Positions 10,274 to 20,439 of a stretch of 26,198 bases of DNA are shown here, piece by piece (position 1 is the first letter of the stretch; the number at the start of each line of letters is the position of its first letter). This stretch comes from Perkinsus marinus ATCC 50983 (taxonomy: Eukaryota; Perkinsozoa; Perkinsida; Perkinsidae). A program made the translations under genes and the position numbers. The stretch is from positions 140,049 to 166,246 of the forward strand of contig NW_003211258.1 of NCBI RefSeq assembly GCF_000006405.1, in the 5' to 3' direction. The notes beneath the pieces were generated by a model. The model saw nothing but the letters and a program-made list of their open reading frames with translations, was not told the origin of the DNA and ran no database searches.

Positions 10274-10965
10274 TTTTTTTTTCTCATCTCGGCCTCAAAG
10301 CTTTAATCCTTCTTTCCCAGAGGACTCGGTACTGAGCATCTCCTCGCGATAAATTCGCCACCCTCAGATTCTCTGCTATGAGATCCATCCAATCTTCCCC
10401 TCCTTGCCGCTTATCTGAGCTCCCAAATGATATGCCGGATCCCACAACAGTAGTCTGTCCACTAAAGATGCGGGGGGAGGGGGTGTTCTAAGGATGTGGC
10501 CGTACCAACGCAAGCGACGCATTCTATGGACTATGTGACAATCGGGGCAACCAGACCTACTCCAAATTTCGCGGTTTGTGGTGTGCGACAAAGGCAATAT
10601 TTGCAACACCCTCTGTATACACTTGTTGTAGAATGCACAGTATTTCTTCGTCTCATCTTTGCCAAAGACAAAGCACTCGCTAGCATGTAATAAAATCGAG
10701 AATACCACAACTCGAAGAATAATGAACTTCTGCCTCAGGCTTACATCATGCGAGTTTCAAACTTTCTCGAGTCTTGCTATTCTTTGCCCCGCAAGTTGCA
10801 TGCGCCTACGAATATGGGTTTCATTATCCCGTTTGCCGTCGATTATGGCACCGAGGACACTCAATTTATCAGTTCATTTGATCCTGGGCTTTTCCGAGCT
10901 GCCTTCCTTACTCGCGTATTTGGTCTAACTCTGTACTTAGCGTATAATCTTGTACAAAGTTGATA
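10274..10965 (-). mobile_element. LINE 3' fragment (end of RT ORF, tail)
   Basis: Minus strand. In order it encodes LSVLGAIIDGKRDNETHIRRRMQLAGQRIARLEKV, then VSLRQKFIILRVVVFSILLHASECF, then HRMRRLRWYGHILRTPPP, then DLIAENLRVANLSRGDAQYRVLWERRIKA. These are the familiar C-terminal blocks of non-LTR reverse transcriptases (rRlrw.GHilR, final LW). The frame is broken: a stop follows LEKV, and a shift separates the GHILR part from the last block. After the terminal TGA comes a run of nine A (plus-strand T at 10274-10282), a likely 3' tail. 5' truncated, as usual for LINEs. Dead copy. Confidence 0.82.
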
Positions 10966-11337
10966 ATCAAGTAGCGCCATGCTATTTCGGGGCATGCTTG
11001 TTCCCCTTGTTTCGGAGCAGAGGGATTGGTATTCTTGGGTATTTCACTCTAACTTGGTGATTGCTTCTAAATCATCTCAAGCCTTCAAAGAACTTCACGA
11101 ATGAACCGGGCCGCTCTTCTCGGCTTCTTCGACTCCTTGCGGTAATCGTTCCCCAAGGGTGATCACGGAAATTACGTTCTCACTCAGAGACAACGCAAAC
11201 CACCACACGGCATGATGAAACCCAATTGTACAGTTTTAAAGCTTGAGAACATGCAGGTGATTGTGACTTCACCCTGAGGGGAGCTATCGGCTCCTCTTAG
11301 AGTGTGCGCATGAATCGGGCACTGCCTCCGCTACTTA
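10966..11337. other. No gene recognised
   Basis: Only an 8-5-8 hairpin is evident (11277-11297, arms AGGGGAGC and GCTCCTCT with one mismatch, loop TATCG). I saw no terminal inverted repeat for the neighbouring transposase by eye. Confidence 0.4.
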
Positions 11338-11850
11338 TCAGCAGCTCGATGACGAAACCGACGAAGGGGATAACGTTACGTTCGACATCCCTCCCGATCC
11401 ATTCTGATCCACGCTACCGCTCTCTATGCTCGAGGACTTCGAGGTCGAGGTGCACGCAATTGAAATTTTGTCAGTGACCGATGCAGCATGAACAGTGGCA
11501 GAACTTTCCGAAGTATGAGATTCTGAGTTCACGGACACCCCAGATTCTGCAACCGACCACTTATCTATCGGGCTAGTGCAGACGCTGTACTCGCAGACTG
11601 CTGATCCTCTAGCACTGGCTTCACTCCATACGCTCCCATGGTGGCATTGCTGCTCTAAATTCTTTTCCTCGGGCCGAGAGCAAGGGTACGAACGGTTCGT
11701 CTCATGTCGGTTAGGCAGGGATACCTCGCTTATGGTACTGTGGCGTTCACCCTTCTCCGAACTCGCTTCTGCTTCACTCCAACAGCTATTGACATCCATG
11801 TGAGGATTTGACGGCGCTTTTCCCTTGCCTGCTGCAGAAAATCCTAAGTA
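11338..11850 (-). CDS. Serine-rich tail exon, possibly of the Mutator-like transposase
   Basis: A minus-strand open frame of at least 153 codons (ATG at 11799) extends upstream to a TTACTTAG acceptor-like site near 11850. The product is Ser/Thr/Glu rich (SESHTSESSATVHAAS, SSSIESGSVDQNGSGG) and ends SVSSSSC. No domain is recognised; it looks disordered. Its position downstream of the SWIM-like finger on the same strand suggests a C-terminal tail, but a separate gene is possible. Confidence 0.4.
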   Translation of the reverse strand, partial: YLGFSAAGKGKAPSNPHMDVNSCWSEAEASSEKGERHSTISEVSLPNRHETNRSYPCSRPEEKNLEQQCHHGSVWSEASARGSAVCEYSVCTSPIDKWSVAESGVSVNSESHTSESSATVHAASVTDKISIACTSTSKSSSIESGSVDQNGSGGMSNVTLSPSSVSSSSC

Positions 11851-12069
11851 ATGACGGTGACGACGGCTTCAGAAACAATGCCAATCATTGACACGATCGA
11901 TATCGCTGGCTGTAGTACTTGCAGTTTTTGGGGGCCGCGGTGTGTTCGAAACGTGTAGTCTTCCTCGGTAGCGGGAAGGAGGTCCTGTTCGGACTGTCGG
12001 CAGCAAACGACCGTCTCGGAGATACCTATGGAATTGGATTTGCATTACGCGGACGCGAAGCCAAACTTA

Positions 12070-14095
12070 CAGAGGTTTCCCGTTTAAATTATTTCCACAC
12101 AGTACCCGTGTTGACAGTAAATCCAATCCCGACTTTCTTTACAGGTACAGGCACATACTGTTGAATTACAATCCCTTTCTGGGTCATTGAAGGTTCTCCC
12201 TTCGTCCACGGTCTCATGAAATGTCGTGAGATAGTAAGGGAAGCAACGATCCATCAGCTCGTCCAGTGGTAACTTTCCTGAGCGGTCACTGCCTGAAATT
12301 GATTACATGTCATTATCCAATCATATATCAATCCGCAATTGTGTTGTCAACCGATCCCACTGATACATATTCCGATCATACCAAAATCGTCATGCAGTAG
12401 CGTCCGTTAAAAATCGGTGACAGTGTGCTCCTCTCGGTTCCGATTCCTCCCCAGCACGCCGACGGTAGGAAAAATGAAGTATCGAGTACTGGGGTCTCTA
12501 GAGTCCAGAAGCTCTTCTACAAGCTCTGTTACCTGAAAACCGTTGCGTTCCGGCAACAGTCCGAGTATCGGCTAAGCCCGTGGAGGCATCGTATTCATTC
12601 CCAATATTCTCATGATATGACATGATGTCAGTACCTCAGTGAACTTCACTGAGTGAAGCTGTGATTTTCAGCCATCGTCGTACCTCGCACTTTCATGTCG
12701 GGCTCATAGTCTACGACGCCGATTGCTTCGGACCGAGTGATGAAGTTCCCCGATACAAACTTGGGAGCTGTTTTCAGAACCTGGGTGAAATTGAAATATC
12801 CCCCACCCAGTTCAGCTTAACTCATGATGATTCAGCTGACTTACACTCTTTATTTTCCTCACGAACTTCGATATGACAAACTTTTTCCGATTTAAACTAT
12901 AAGTTATGGTTTTGTGAAAAGTTTCCACGATATTCGTGAGTACCTATGATTCAGTGCTTGCAATTGAACTAAGCGACGATTTACTTGTGTCCGCCTTAAT
13001 CCATCGCTATCCAAATGAATGTTCGGATACCCGAGACGGTCGGCATTAAGGGTCGTCTCGAGATATTGCGCGCCAGCTGTTGATGATTCCCTCACTTCGT
13101 CCGTCAGAGCTTCCGCTAGCCGATTGTAAATGGCGTCGGTCGGTGAAGCATGCAACGCGAATACATGATCCAAGACCTATGGATATTTGGAACTCTGCAA
13201 CATACGTAAAGTTCCTGTTATGAACTGGTGCAGTCACTCAACAAGCTAGGCTCACCAGCTTCTGCACTTCCGGCTCACCGAGTTTCTTCTTGTTATCCTT
13301 CACATTCTTCACTAAGTGGAAGTAACAGCGTGCTAAGAACCAGGAACATCAGTCAGTTGTCGTGTTCTGTTTATGATTAGTACTATTCCTGACCCCAGGC
13401 AGCCGATCGCGACAGGCGCTGATTGCGCCTTGGTGAGCGTCGTGATTACATTGGGTTACGACATCTCGCAGATGCTTCTGGCCGCCACTGAGCCGATGAA
13501 CTAAGTTATCAAGTTCGTCGAGGATGGCGGAATACACGTCCGCCGATTCCTCATCCACAATCGCCCAAGCGAATGGAATAAACGAATATGTACGTTTTTT
13601 GTGTTGTCCGTCATACCTGCGCAAAAAACGCTCCCATCCCGTGTCCATTGGTCAGCAGCAAAGCGCTTTCAGGAATGTTACTAGCGATTGCCAGTAGGCT
13701 GTTGGCAGCAGTTCTTACCTAAGCCTTGATCCTCCAATCCAAATGTCTTTCAGCGCGCTTCGGATGAGTTTATTTTGCCCATCCATATATAATGAAAAAC
13801 CTTCCGATTTCTGTTCCAGAAAGGCAGCGAGCGAAGTCATCATATCTGTTGAGCACGACGAAACTAATCACCTCTGGCGGACTGCTCGCAGCTTTCCCAA
13901 CCAAATCTCACCAGTGCTTGACAAGATACAGGCAACGTATCTCTGGTTCCACATCACTGCCGACCTTCGAACTTGCCGCTGGTTTCGAATTGCCGTCACA
14001 CGTTCATCGCTGATTCGACAGTCTTCGAAGTGTTCAGCAAGATCTTGGTAATCAACCAAGCCTTTTCTCAACTTCTTGTTATACGCCGAGACCAT
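12070..14095 (-). pseudogene. Mutator-like (MULE) transposase with introns, probably dead
   Basis: Minus strand, N to C: MVSAYNKKLRKGLVDYQDL (14095 down); GFSLYMDGQNKLIRSALKD; RTYSFIPFAWAIVDEESADVYSAILDEL, with the MULE-type 'aWAi..EeS...y' block; DVVTQCNHDAHQGAISACRDRLPGV; RCYFHLVKNVKDNKKK, the C-x-x-H-x-x-x-N block; TNIVETFHKTITYSLNRKK, the TNN.vE.fH block; and CACTCKESRDWIYCQHGYC, a SWIM-like CxC...CxH finger (about 12163-12095). Likely introns are 13846-13911, 13666-13718 and several of 41-70 nt after these. I could not join every exon in one frame, particularly before GWERFLRRYDG (about 13640). One exon is hit by the 14-bp module at 12636-12657, which brings in a stop. Family call is good; exon edges are approximate. 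Confidence 0.7.
12636..12657 (+). repeat. Perfect 8-1-8-5 module inside transposase exon
   Basis: X = TCAGTGAA, N = C, perfect inverted copy, exact GTGAA repeat. On the minus strand the transposase frame ...TTMAENHSFT meets TGA inside the module. With 14 bp removed it continues to NHSFTE followed by a GT donor. Confidence 0.85.
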
Positions 14096-14640
14096 TTCAG
14101 TAACCTGAGAGCGGTTCAGGTTTTATACTGTCGGATTCACTGAGACTTGTTATGAAACCCTGACAATACCACCACATGATATTCTAAGCTCAAGAGTCTT
14201 GAGCTGAGACGCAGTCTTCCATCGGAGAGCCCGTATTCTGTTCTGGTCGGGTATCTTTCAATTCGGTATTCAAATCTTTCAAATCTTTCGGTATTTTTCA
14301 AAAGTCAACCAAATGTGCCCTGAGTATCAGGCTTTGATTGTCCAAAGGGCACATTGTGATATATATGAAAAGCACGCTTGGCGAACGACCATATATCCCG
14401 AAAGTTCCCATCTGTCAATACCCGGATTCCCGCGATTGAGATCGCTAGAACTCGGCGAAACAGAACCCTGAAACATCGAGCTGAATGAACTTTCGATTGT
14501 GAGAAGATCCCCGGAAGTAGAGCTGGGAGAAAATATGCTGTGTAGTAATGGTCGCAGCTCCTTCCCCGTTAATTGACGACTGAGTACTAGACATAGGGTT
14601 GTAGTGGAAGTAGTAGTTAGTAGAAGATTAGTGAGTTAAG
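14096..14640. other. Intergenic, no gene recognised
   Basis: It holds the module at 14188, a 7-7-7 hairpin (AACCTGA...TCAGGTT, about 14102-14122) and short direct repeats of CAAATCTTTC near 14270. No RNA gene seen. Confidence 0.4.
14188..14209 (+). repeat. 8-1-8-5 module, arms perfect
   Basis: X = GCTCAAGA, N = G, perfect inverted copy. The five-base repeat reads TGAGA for CAAGA (two transitions). A ninth base pair also matches. Confidence 0.6.
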
Positions 14641-14691
14641 GGTGAGAGAAGTTAAAGAGACAGAGCGACACAATAGCGGAAATCGATCGTC

Positions 14692-14712
14692 CAATCCCTT
14701 CATGAGGGATTT
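14692..14712. repeat. 8-5-8 hairpin
   Basis: Arms CAATCCCT and AGGGATTT (one outer mismatch), loop TCATG. An overlapping ATGAGG/CCTCAT hairpin with a five-base loop follows. Confidence 0.45.
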
Positions 14713-14773
14713 CCTCATAAGGGGACAGCGATTGTGTTACTATCCACGTATCAACGTGGGGTGTCGGAGGAGA

Positions 14774-14795
14774 TGGGACAGGCTGTCCCGGACAG
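14774..14795 (+). repeat. 8-1-8-5 module
   Basis: X = TGGGACAG, N = G, inverted copy with one outer mismatch, exact GACAG repeat. Confidence 0.75.
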
Positions 14796-14838
14796 TTGTG
14801 TTACCGAGCGGGAGTTTCGCTACAGCTGGACCAAAGAG

Positions 14839-15523
14839 CTACTCATTCAAAATTATTTCCTGAAGAGAAACCGAGGTGCTACTTTTCCTCCCTCCTTCTC
14901 GACCATATTCGACAGTACAAGAGTTGTACTGCGTGAGCAACGACTCCTTTATCAGGACACTGTAAACTTCACCAGCAGATAACTCGTGCTGCTTCACCTC
15001 GCGACTCTTGAACGGAGGTTTGGATGAAGCTATGCCACTCCGTTTCTCAGAATCAGTCGACTTTTCATCGCCTGTATGCGTGACGATAAACTTCAAATTG
15101 CAAGTATTTTGGCAAAGACTCTCGACCCTAACCAGACGTCCCGTTCCATCAGGTCCAAGGCCAACTGACACGCTGCGTGTCACACGCATATTAGTCTCGT
15201 AGACTTCTTCATCTTGAACGCACGATTCTGCTCAGACAACTTCTCCGCTTCTCCACGCTTCCTATTCCTCTTCGGCGTCGACATAACGGCAGAGCTGGAT
15301 GATGCTTGAGTGTCTTGGAAGAACCGCGGTATAGTCGACCTTTCCGGGCGCGATGACTCACCGGACTGAGGAATCTACGGAGAGTTAGCTTTCCAACCGG
15401 TGAAAATCCATATAGAGCTCACCGTTGCATCATCATGTGAGGTCCCCGTCGCGGGCTGACTACCAATCACAGAAGGCACTCGCGACTTTTCCATCCGATT
15501 CTCGAACTTCCGCAGCTTCGATT
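14839..15523 (-). CDS. Unrecognised multi-exon gene, interrupted by a 14-bp module
   Basis: Minus strand. A first exon (about 15520-15423, after a TTAG acceptor-like site) encodes SKLRKFENRMEKSRVPSVIGSQ and ends at GTGAGC. After a 50-nt-scale intron ending CCTCAG, the next exon (about 15371 down) encodes SGESSRPERSTIPRFFQDTQASSSSAVMSTPKRNRKRGEAEKL..., basic and Ser-rich, up to MKKSTRLICV and then a stop. The stop lies in the perfect palindromic module 15166-15187. Reading without its 14 bp, the frame runs on as VSVGLGPDGTGRLVRVESL...CNLKFIVTHTGDEK to the stop at 14839. No family recognised. The basic patch would fit a nuclear protein. It could be an N-terminal part of a transposon protein, since it is co-oriented with the MULE gene 740 bp downstream. 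Confidence 0.5.
15166..15187 (+). repeat. Perfect 8-1-8-5 module inside coding exon
   Basis: X = TGACACGC, N = T, perfect inverted copy, exact CACGC repeat. It interrupts the minus-strand frame described at 14839-15523. Confidence 0.9.
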
Positions 15524-15529
15524 CCTAAT

Positions 15530-15579
15530 CAAGCGTACTACTAGCAGTACTAGTAGAGCTAGTAGTAGAACTAGTAGTA

Positions 15580-15630
<51 letters not shown>

Positions 15631-15642
15631 TAGTAGTAGTAG
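15530..15642. repeat. AGT trinucleotide microsatellite
   Basis: A degenerate start (CTAGTAG units with interruptions) passes into an almost pure (AGT)n run from about 15583 to 15641. The apparent poly-Thr frames here are only the repeat read in phase. Confidence 0.95.
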
Positions 15643-15689
15643 ATACATGTTGATGATCCCGACCAGGCGGCCAGGGCAAGCGCATTAAG

Positions 15690-18600
15690 TACCACGGGCC
15701 ATGCGGTAAAGATGCTTTCGGGTACTCCTCACCCTACGCCTCACCCCTCTCCTCAACAGACTCCTCAGATCTCATTATTCCNNNNNNNNNNNNNNNNNNN
15801 NNNNNNNNNNNNNNNNNNNNNNNNNNNNNNNNNNNNNNNNNNNNNNNNNNNNNNNNNNNNNNNNNNNNNNNNNNNNNNNNNGCTACTACCAATGGTACTA
15901 CTAATCGATATAATGATAGTACTATTGTGCCCTCTCTACTGCAACAGTTGGCCGATTTGCAACAAGAGGTTCGTCAACTCCGTGCTCAACCGACGTCTAC
16001 CTTACATACTCCTGGTGTGGTTCAGTATGCAGAATTGGGTGGTACGATGGCTCAAATGTATCCGGCCGCTGCTTTAAGTTATGTCGAGAAGACTCGTCAA
16101 GAGGCACACACTCTGTCTAAGACCATCACTAAGTTTACTGGTTCCGAGAATATAATGGCAACGAAGCGTGAGATTGAGGAGGTCTGTGATGATCATGGCT
16201 GGAGAGGAGTCGGGTGGTATTATTTAACTCGATATTCGTTGGATCGGCCTATCTGGAATACCACAATCGATCTGATGAAGGAGAAGGATATCCAGTTTGA
16301 TCGTGGCAGTGAAGAAGGTTATGCAAAGTATACTTCATCTATTCGGGAGACTCTCTGCCAAGTTTACTGTCATGCTGTTCTTCGTAAAAAGCTAAAGGCT
16401 AAGTGGAACGAGTTGCATCGTCGTACTAATGAGACATGTCGGCAATTTCTTCTACGAGTTCAACAATTACGTCGTGAGTTATCGGGTGCTGATATCTCCA
16501 TAACTGATGAAGATGAGCTTTTTGCATGGTCTCGTGGCCTAGGTAGTGATGATCGGTATGGTGGTTGGATTGCTGGTGGAGCAATCATTTGGCTACAATC
16601 GGTCTATCCATCATCTTCGGGCACAGATTGCACTGCGAGCTGATGAGTGGGAATTGAGAAAGGGAGTCCCACTCAAAAATATTGCTGCAACTGATGAGTT
16701 GTCGACCGTGGCCAATGTTTCTTCTACTGTGGCTCCTGTCCCCGCTCTGATATTGGGAGCAACTGGTTTACAAAACCAAACCACTACTACCCCGTTCTCG
16801 CCTGAGAAGGATCAGGTACAGCGACCCAAGGTTCCTCATGCTCCGAAACCGAAAGATGGTACGAAACATCCTTCTTTGCAACATCGCTGTCAACGTTGTT
16901 ATTCGGATGATCACCATACTGTGCATTGTGATCAAGAGCTTCCAAAAGATTTGGAGGAGCGCTGTCGGGGTTGTGGTTTGACTCATCCTAACTCTCCGGA
17001 TTGGCTAGCCGATAAAAGCAAGTGTCCGTCGAGAAAGGTTTCGGTATCAATTTGCTTGAGGTGTAAGCAACCCGGGCATTTTGCTCGGATTTGCTTGGTA
17101 GCGCCTAAAGTTACTCCAACTATGTCGGCTTGTACTTTGTCGGTGTCTGCTGGAGTGTCGAATAGTATCCGACACTTGTCCCTTCGATTTGCTCGTGCTG
17201 ATGGTAACTTTTCATCTGTCTCGGTGATGCTGGATTCTGGTGCTAGTGAATCGTTTTGCTCTGAAGAGGCGTATACTCAATTACATCATGATGGTGTTCT
17301 TGAGCAGTGTACACCCCCATCGGAACAGACTTGGGTTCAGTTTGGTAATGGAGACGTCTTAGAGTTGATCGGTAGATGTTCTACGGTAACTGCTATCTCA
17401 AGTGACGACTCTTGTATACCTGTGCAATGGTTTGTGGTTCGTAGACTTTCTCCTCATCCTTTTGTCCTGTCATTGAAGGCTTTACGTGCGACAGGAGCAG
17501 TGTGGGTAATATCAGAGGCCGGGGACAAGCTTTATGTCGGCTCTGATTTGGTGAAAGAACCGTTGCCATCCCGTGTCTATTCGTCTGCCTTTACTTGTGG
17601 ATCCGTGCTCTGTCATGGACGTACCACGGATGTAGTACCTCGCCAATTAGCTTTGGAAGTTCTTGGTGAGCGCACCTTTGATGAGCAGTCTCTTAGTGGT
17701 TCGGAGGATGAAGTTGATATGAGTTGTGATGAGCCTTCGCAAAGACTTGATGTTTTGGATGGCCCTCTTTCAACTCCGAACCCCATATCTGTTTGGATTG
17801 GTCAAGCAGATAAGGATGCTCCTCGGGGACGTATACATATCAAAATTCCGTGGTTGTGTTCTAACCGTCCACCAAGAGACTATGGTAAAGCTTATCACCG
17901 TGAAAAAGCTCTGCTTCAACGCCTTGATCGTGAACCTTGGAAGAGAAAGCTGTACGATGAGCAAGTTGAATCTTTGATAAGGAATGGGTTTGTTGAGCCT
18001 ATTCCTTCGCCTGGTGTAGCCGTTTCAGAACAAGCCCATGGTTTACACTTCATTCCTCTACGCCCAGTGTTTTCAACAACGTCATCTACTACTCGATGCC
18101 GGTTATGTTTGGATGCGCGAACTCTTAATAGATTCACATCCCGAGGGCGATCGGATTCTATGATGATGTTGAAGGCTTTGTTGGGCTGGCGGTCTTATGA
18201 ATGGGTTGGTACCTTTGATCTTCAACAAGCTTTTTGGCGCTTGAAGGTTGACGAACCTAGTTCGTCATGGTTGTGTGTTATTCTACATCAGAAGGCTTGG
18301 CGTTATCGGTATCTCCCATTCGGAGCTAACTTTGCGAGTGCTGGACTTAATGAAGGTTTGGAGGTTGTTGGTATCGAGTTACCATCTCTCCTACGTTCAG
18401 CTATGTTAACTGGCCCATCAACAAATGTTGTCACGGATGCATTGATGAGACAACCCGATGTTGATGCACGTTCACCTCAGCCACCTGCTCCTAAGTACTT
18501 ACACTTTGCTTTTTATGTCGATGACGGCCAAGGACGTGAACGGCGTGATCCTCGGCATGGCCAACTCCAACTCAATTGGTTAAGATGGGGTCTTGCTCAG

Positions 18601-19912
18601 TACGGTTTCAATTCCCTTGGTATAAAGGCGTCCTCTAATTTTAGAGTAGCACTTGAGACGCTGTTATCTGCTTGGGAAGGTACACATGGTCGTGCGACCA
18701 AGGCACGAGCTAAGCTTATGAATCCATCTGATGATGATGTTTGGGTACGTGTCTTGGGTTATTCTTGGGACGTTGAATGTGATGCAGTTACGGTCACATT
18801 CCCTCCTTTAATGGAAGATGAAGTCAGTATTGAGAAGTCTTGTGGAGTATTGACGAGACGACAGGTTGCTTCCATTCTACAACGCTGATTTGATCCCTTG
18901 GGCCTGTTTAATGAGATAGCCATCATGGCAAGGGGGATAACCAGATTGGCTGCTCAAGAGACAGCGGAATGGGAGGCTTCTGTTGGTTGTGATGTTACAC
19001 TCAAGGTTTGGCAATGGGTTCATTTTGTACGATCGTCTAAGTTCGTATCGTCAAGACTCATCGACCTCTCTAAGGTGTATGTGTTCTGTGATGCCTCGTT
19101 CCATGGCTGGTCGTGTGTCATTCTTGACGCTCGTTTGAGTGTTGTATTCGGTAGATGTGGATTGTTCCCTCCTCGTTCGGGACTCACTATACCGAGGAAA
19201 GAGCTGGAGGCTTTCTATCAAGGCATCCTCACTCTTAAGAAGATTTGTCCTGCCCTTCCCCATAACGACCCTTCTCAGGCTCATGAGTTTTCTCCGATGA
19301 AGCTTGTCTCCTTCTTCGCCGACTCTGCAATACTCATCTACAGACTTCGTGGTCGTCAACGTTCTGGAGAAGACAAGTTATCAGTGGCGGAATGCAGACG
19401 AGTTCAAGCTTCGAGAGGTGCCTTATTACGATGGGGTGCCACGGCTCATCATATCCCAGGATCGCTCAACGTTGCAGATGGTCCTTCTCGACCTTATTCG
19501 TCCTTTGATACTCTTAAGAACAAGGACGAGGGTTTGGCGGATTTGCGCTATTGGTTGAAGGACGTTGAGGACTTGGGCTCCCAATTTACTCTTACCTTTG
19601 ACCCGATCGAAGCCAGCAATATTGTACCTGATATTATGATGGCTCATTTTACTAAGGACCCTTCGTGTCAAATGGCATCTGTTGACACCGTTGATGTTGA
19701 AGCTATCCGTGATCAAATAAGTCAACTTCAACAAAATGATCCATGGTGTCAAGACCTTATACCGCGACTGAAGGCAACTTCTCCCCCTCCTTGGACCAGA
19801 TATTATGCGCTAAGTGATGACGACATACTTCTCCGTGTGACATCTGCTTCTTCTCAATTGGTGGTGCCTTCAACCGGTGTGGCAACTATCTCGCATACCC
19901 AACTTGCCAAGA
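15690..19912 (+). mobile_element. Broken gag-protease-RT-RNase H retroelement, BEL/Pao- or Ty3-like
   Basis: Plus strand, older than the element at 3779. Parts in order: a gag-like region with a coiled-coil-like start (about 15910-16640); three Cys/His clusters (about 16887-16931, 16960-17025, 17053-17095, the last a classic CxxCxxxGHxxxxC knuckle); an aspartic protease with LDSGASES (about 17228-17255); a reverse transcriptase with FDLQQAFWRL and LPFGANFASA (about 18200-18340) and FYVDDG (about 18508-18530); an RNase H with FCDASFHGWS, IPRKELEAF and HIPGSLNVADGPSR (about 19080-19500); and a start resembling the region before integrase (about 19720-19912). YVDD and IPRKELEA lean towards BEL/Pao. 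No LTRs seen, integrase core absent, an assembly gap lies in the 5' part, and the coding region has at least two breaks. The 3' side ends against a LINE fragment. Confidence 0.8.
15782..15881. other. Assembly gap of 100 N
   Basis: Exactly 100 unknown bases, a conventional length for gaps of unknown size. It follows the AGT microsatellite, so repeats may have collapsed here. Confidence 0.98.
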
Positions 19913-20095
19913 TTGTACGATAATTCGAGCACTCGTTTTCGTTTCCCCTCTTATGGATCAGCGTAACTTTCGTGATCTCTCATTGTTCTGGTAGTCTCTC
20001 GGCTTCAAACCAAGCTTGACATACCCTCTGTATGCTCTTTGCTATTCCGACTCCGATCTTGAAAACTTCTGCCGGTAAACCATCCGCGCCACTAC
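19912..20095 (-). mobile_element. LINE fragment (N-terminal RT blocks)
   Basis: The minus-strand translation gives SGADGLPAEVFKIGVGIAK, then RVCQAWFEAERLPEQ, a stop, and EITKVTLIHKRGNENECSNYRTI. These match the non-LTR RT blocks 'GpDGlpaE.fK', 'P..W....v.lI.K.g' and 'c.NYRtI'. One stop sits where W is usual. The fragment ends where the plus-strand retroelement frame ends, so one was cut by the other. It is not collinear with the LINE piece at 22265. Confidence 0.75.
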
Positions 20096-20117
20096 TGACT
20101 AATGATTAGTCACTAAT
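20096..20117 (+). repeat. Perfect 8-1-8-5 module abutting LINE fragment
   Basis: X = TGACTAAT, N = G, perfect inverted copy, exact CTAAT repeat. A 12-bp palindrome CCAGCATGCTGG follows immediately. Confidence 0.85.
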
Positions 20118-20439
20118 CCAGCATGCTGGTCTTATCGCCGAGGCAAGGTTGTATGTTTGCTCGTTACGCTTCGCTAATCCTACATCAGAACACCTCATTC
20201 TGACGAGGCTCGTTGTCATTGCTAGCAAAGCGTAGGCGAAACATGTTGTCGACACTGCTTCAATTTTCTTCAGCAGCGCTGATCGGGCTGGCCGATCAAT
20301 TTTGCGTTTAATTCCACCCACCGACTGTGCGTTTACCGAGTGAGCTAAGCTCACTGAGCTTCAATCCAACATTTCCAATTCAAGCTGAATCATTGACAAT
20401 AGTTTTTTTGTTGAATTAGTCAACAAATCTTGGCATAAT
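20118..20439. other. Hairpin-rich intergenic stretch, no gene recognised
   Basis: Besides the module at 20339 there are 8-5-8 hairpins at 20279-20299 (CTGATCGG/CCGATCAA, one mismatch, loop GCTGG) and 20407-20427 (TTTGTTGA/TCAACAAA, perfect, loop ATTAG). A minus-strand open frame across 20106-20354 has no recognised content and may be decayed LINE sequence. Confidence 0.5.
20339..20360 (+). repeat. Perfect 8-1-8-5 module
   Basis: X = AGTGAGCT, N = A, perfect inverted copy, exact GAGCT repeat. Confidence 0.85.

Noticed and set aside
10025-10306. 93-codon plus-strand frame after gene 2
   Set aside because: It crosses the end of array homology, three palindromes and the LINE tail, so it is a chance frame.
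11919-12164. 81-codon plus-strand frame
   Set aside because: It lies opposite the SWIM-like region of the minus-strand transposase, which has the more convincing motif.
13743-14051. Plus-strand frames of 73-102 codons
   Set aside because: Antisense shadows of the minus-strand transposase exons.
15467-15685. Poly-Thr minus-strand frame
   Set aside because: Produced by the AGT microsatellite read in phase.
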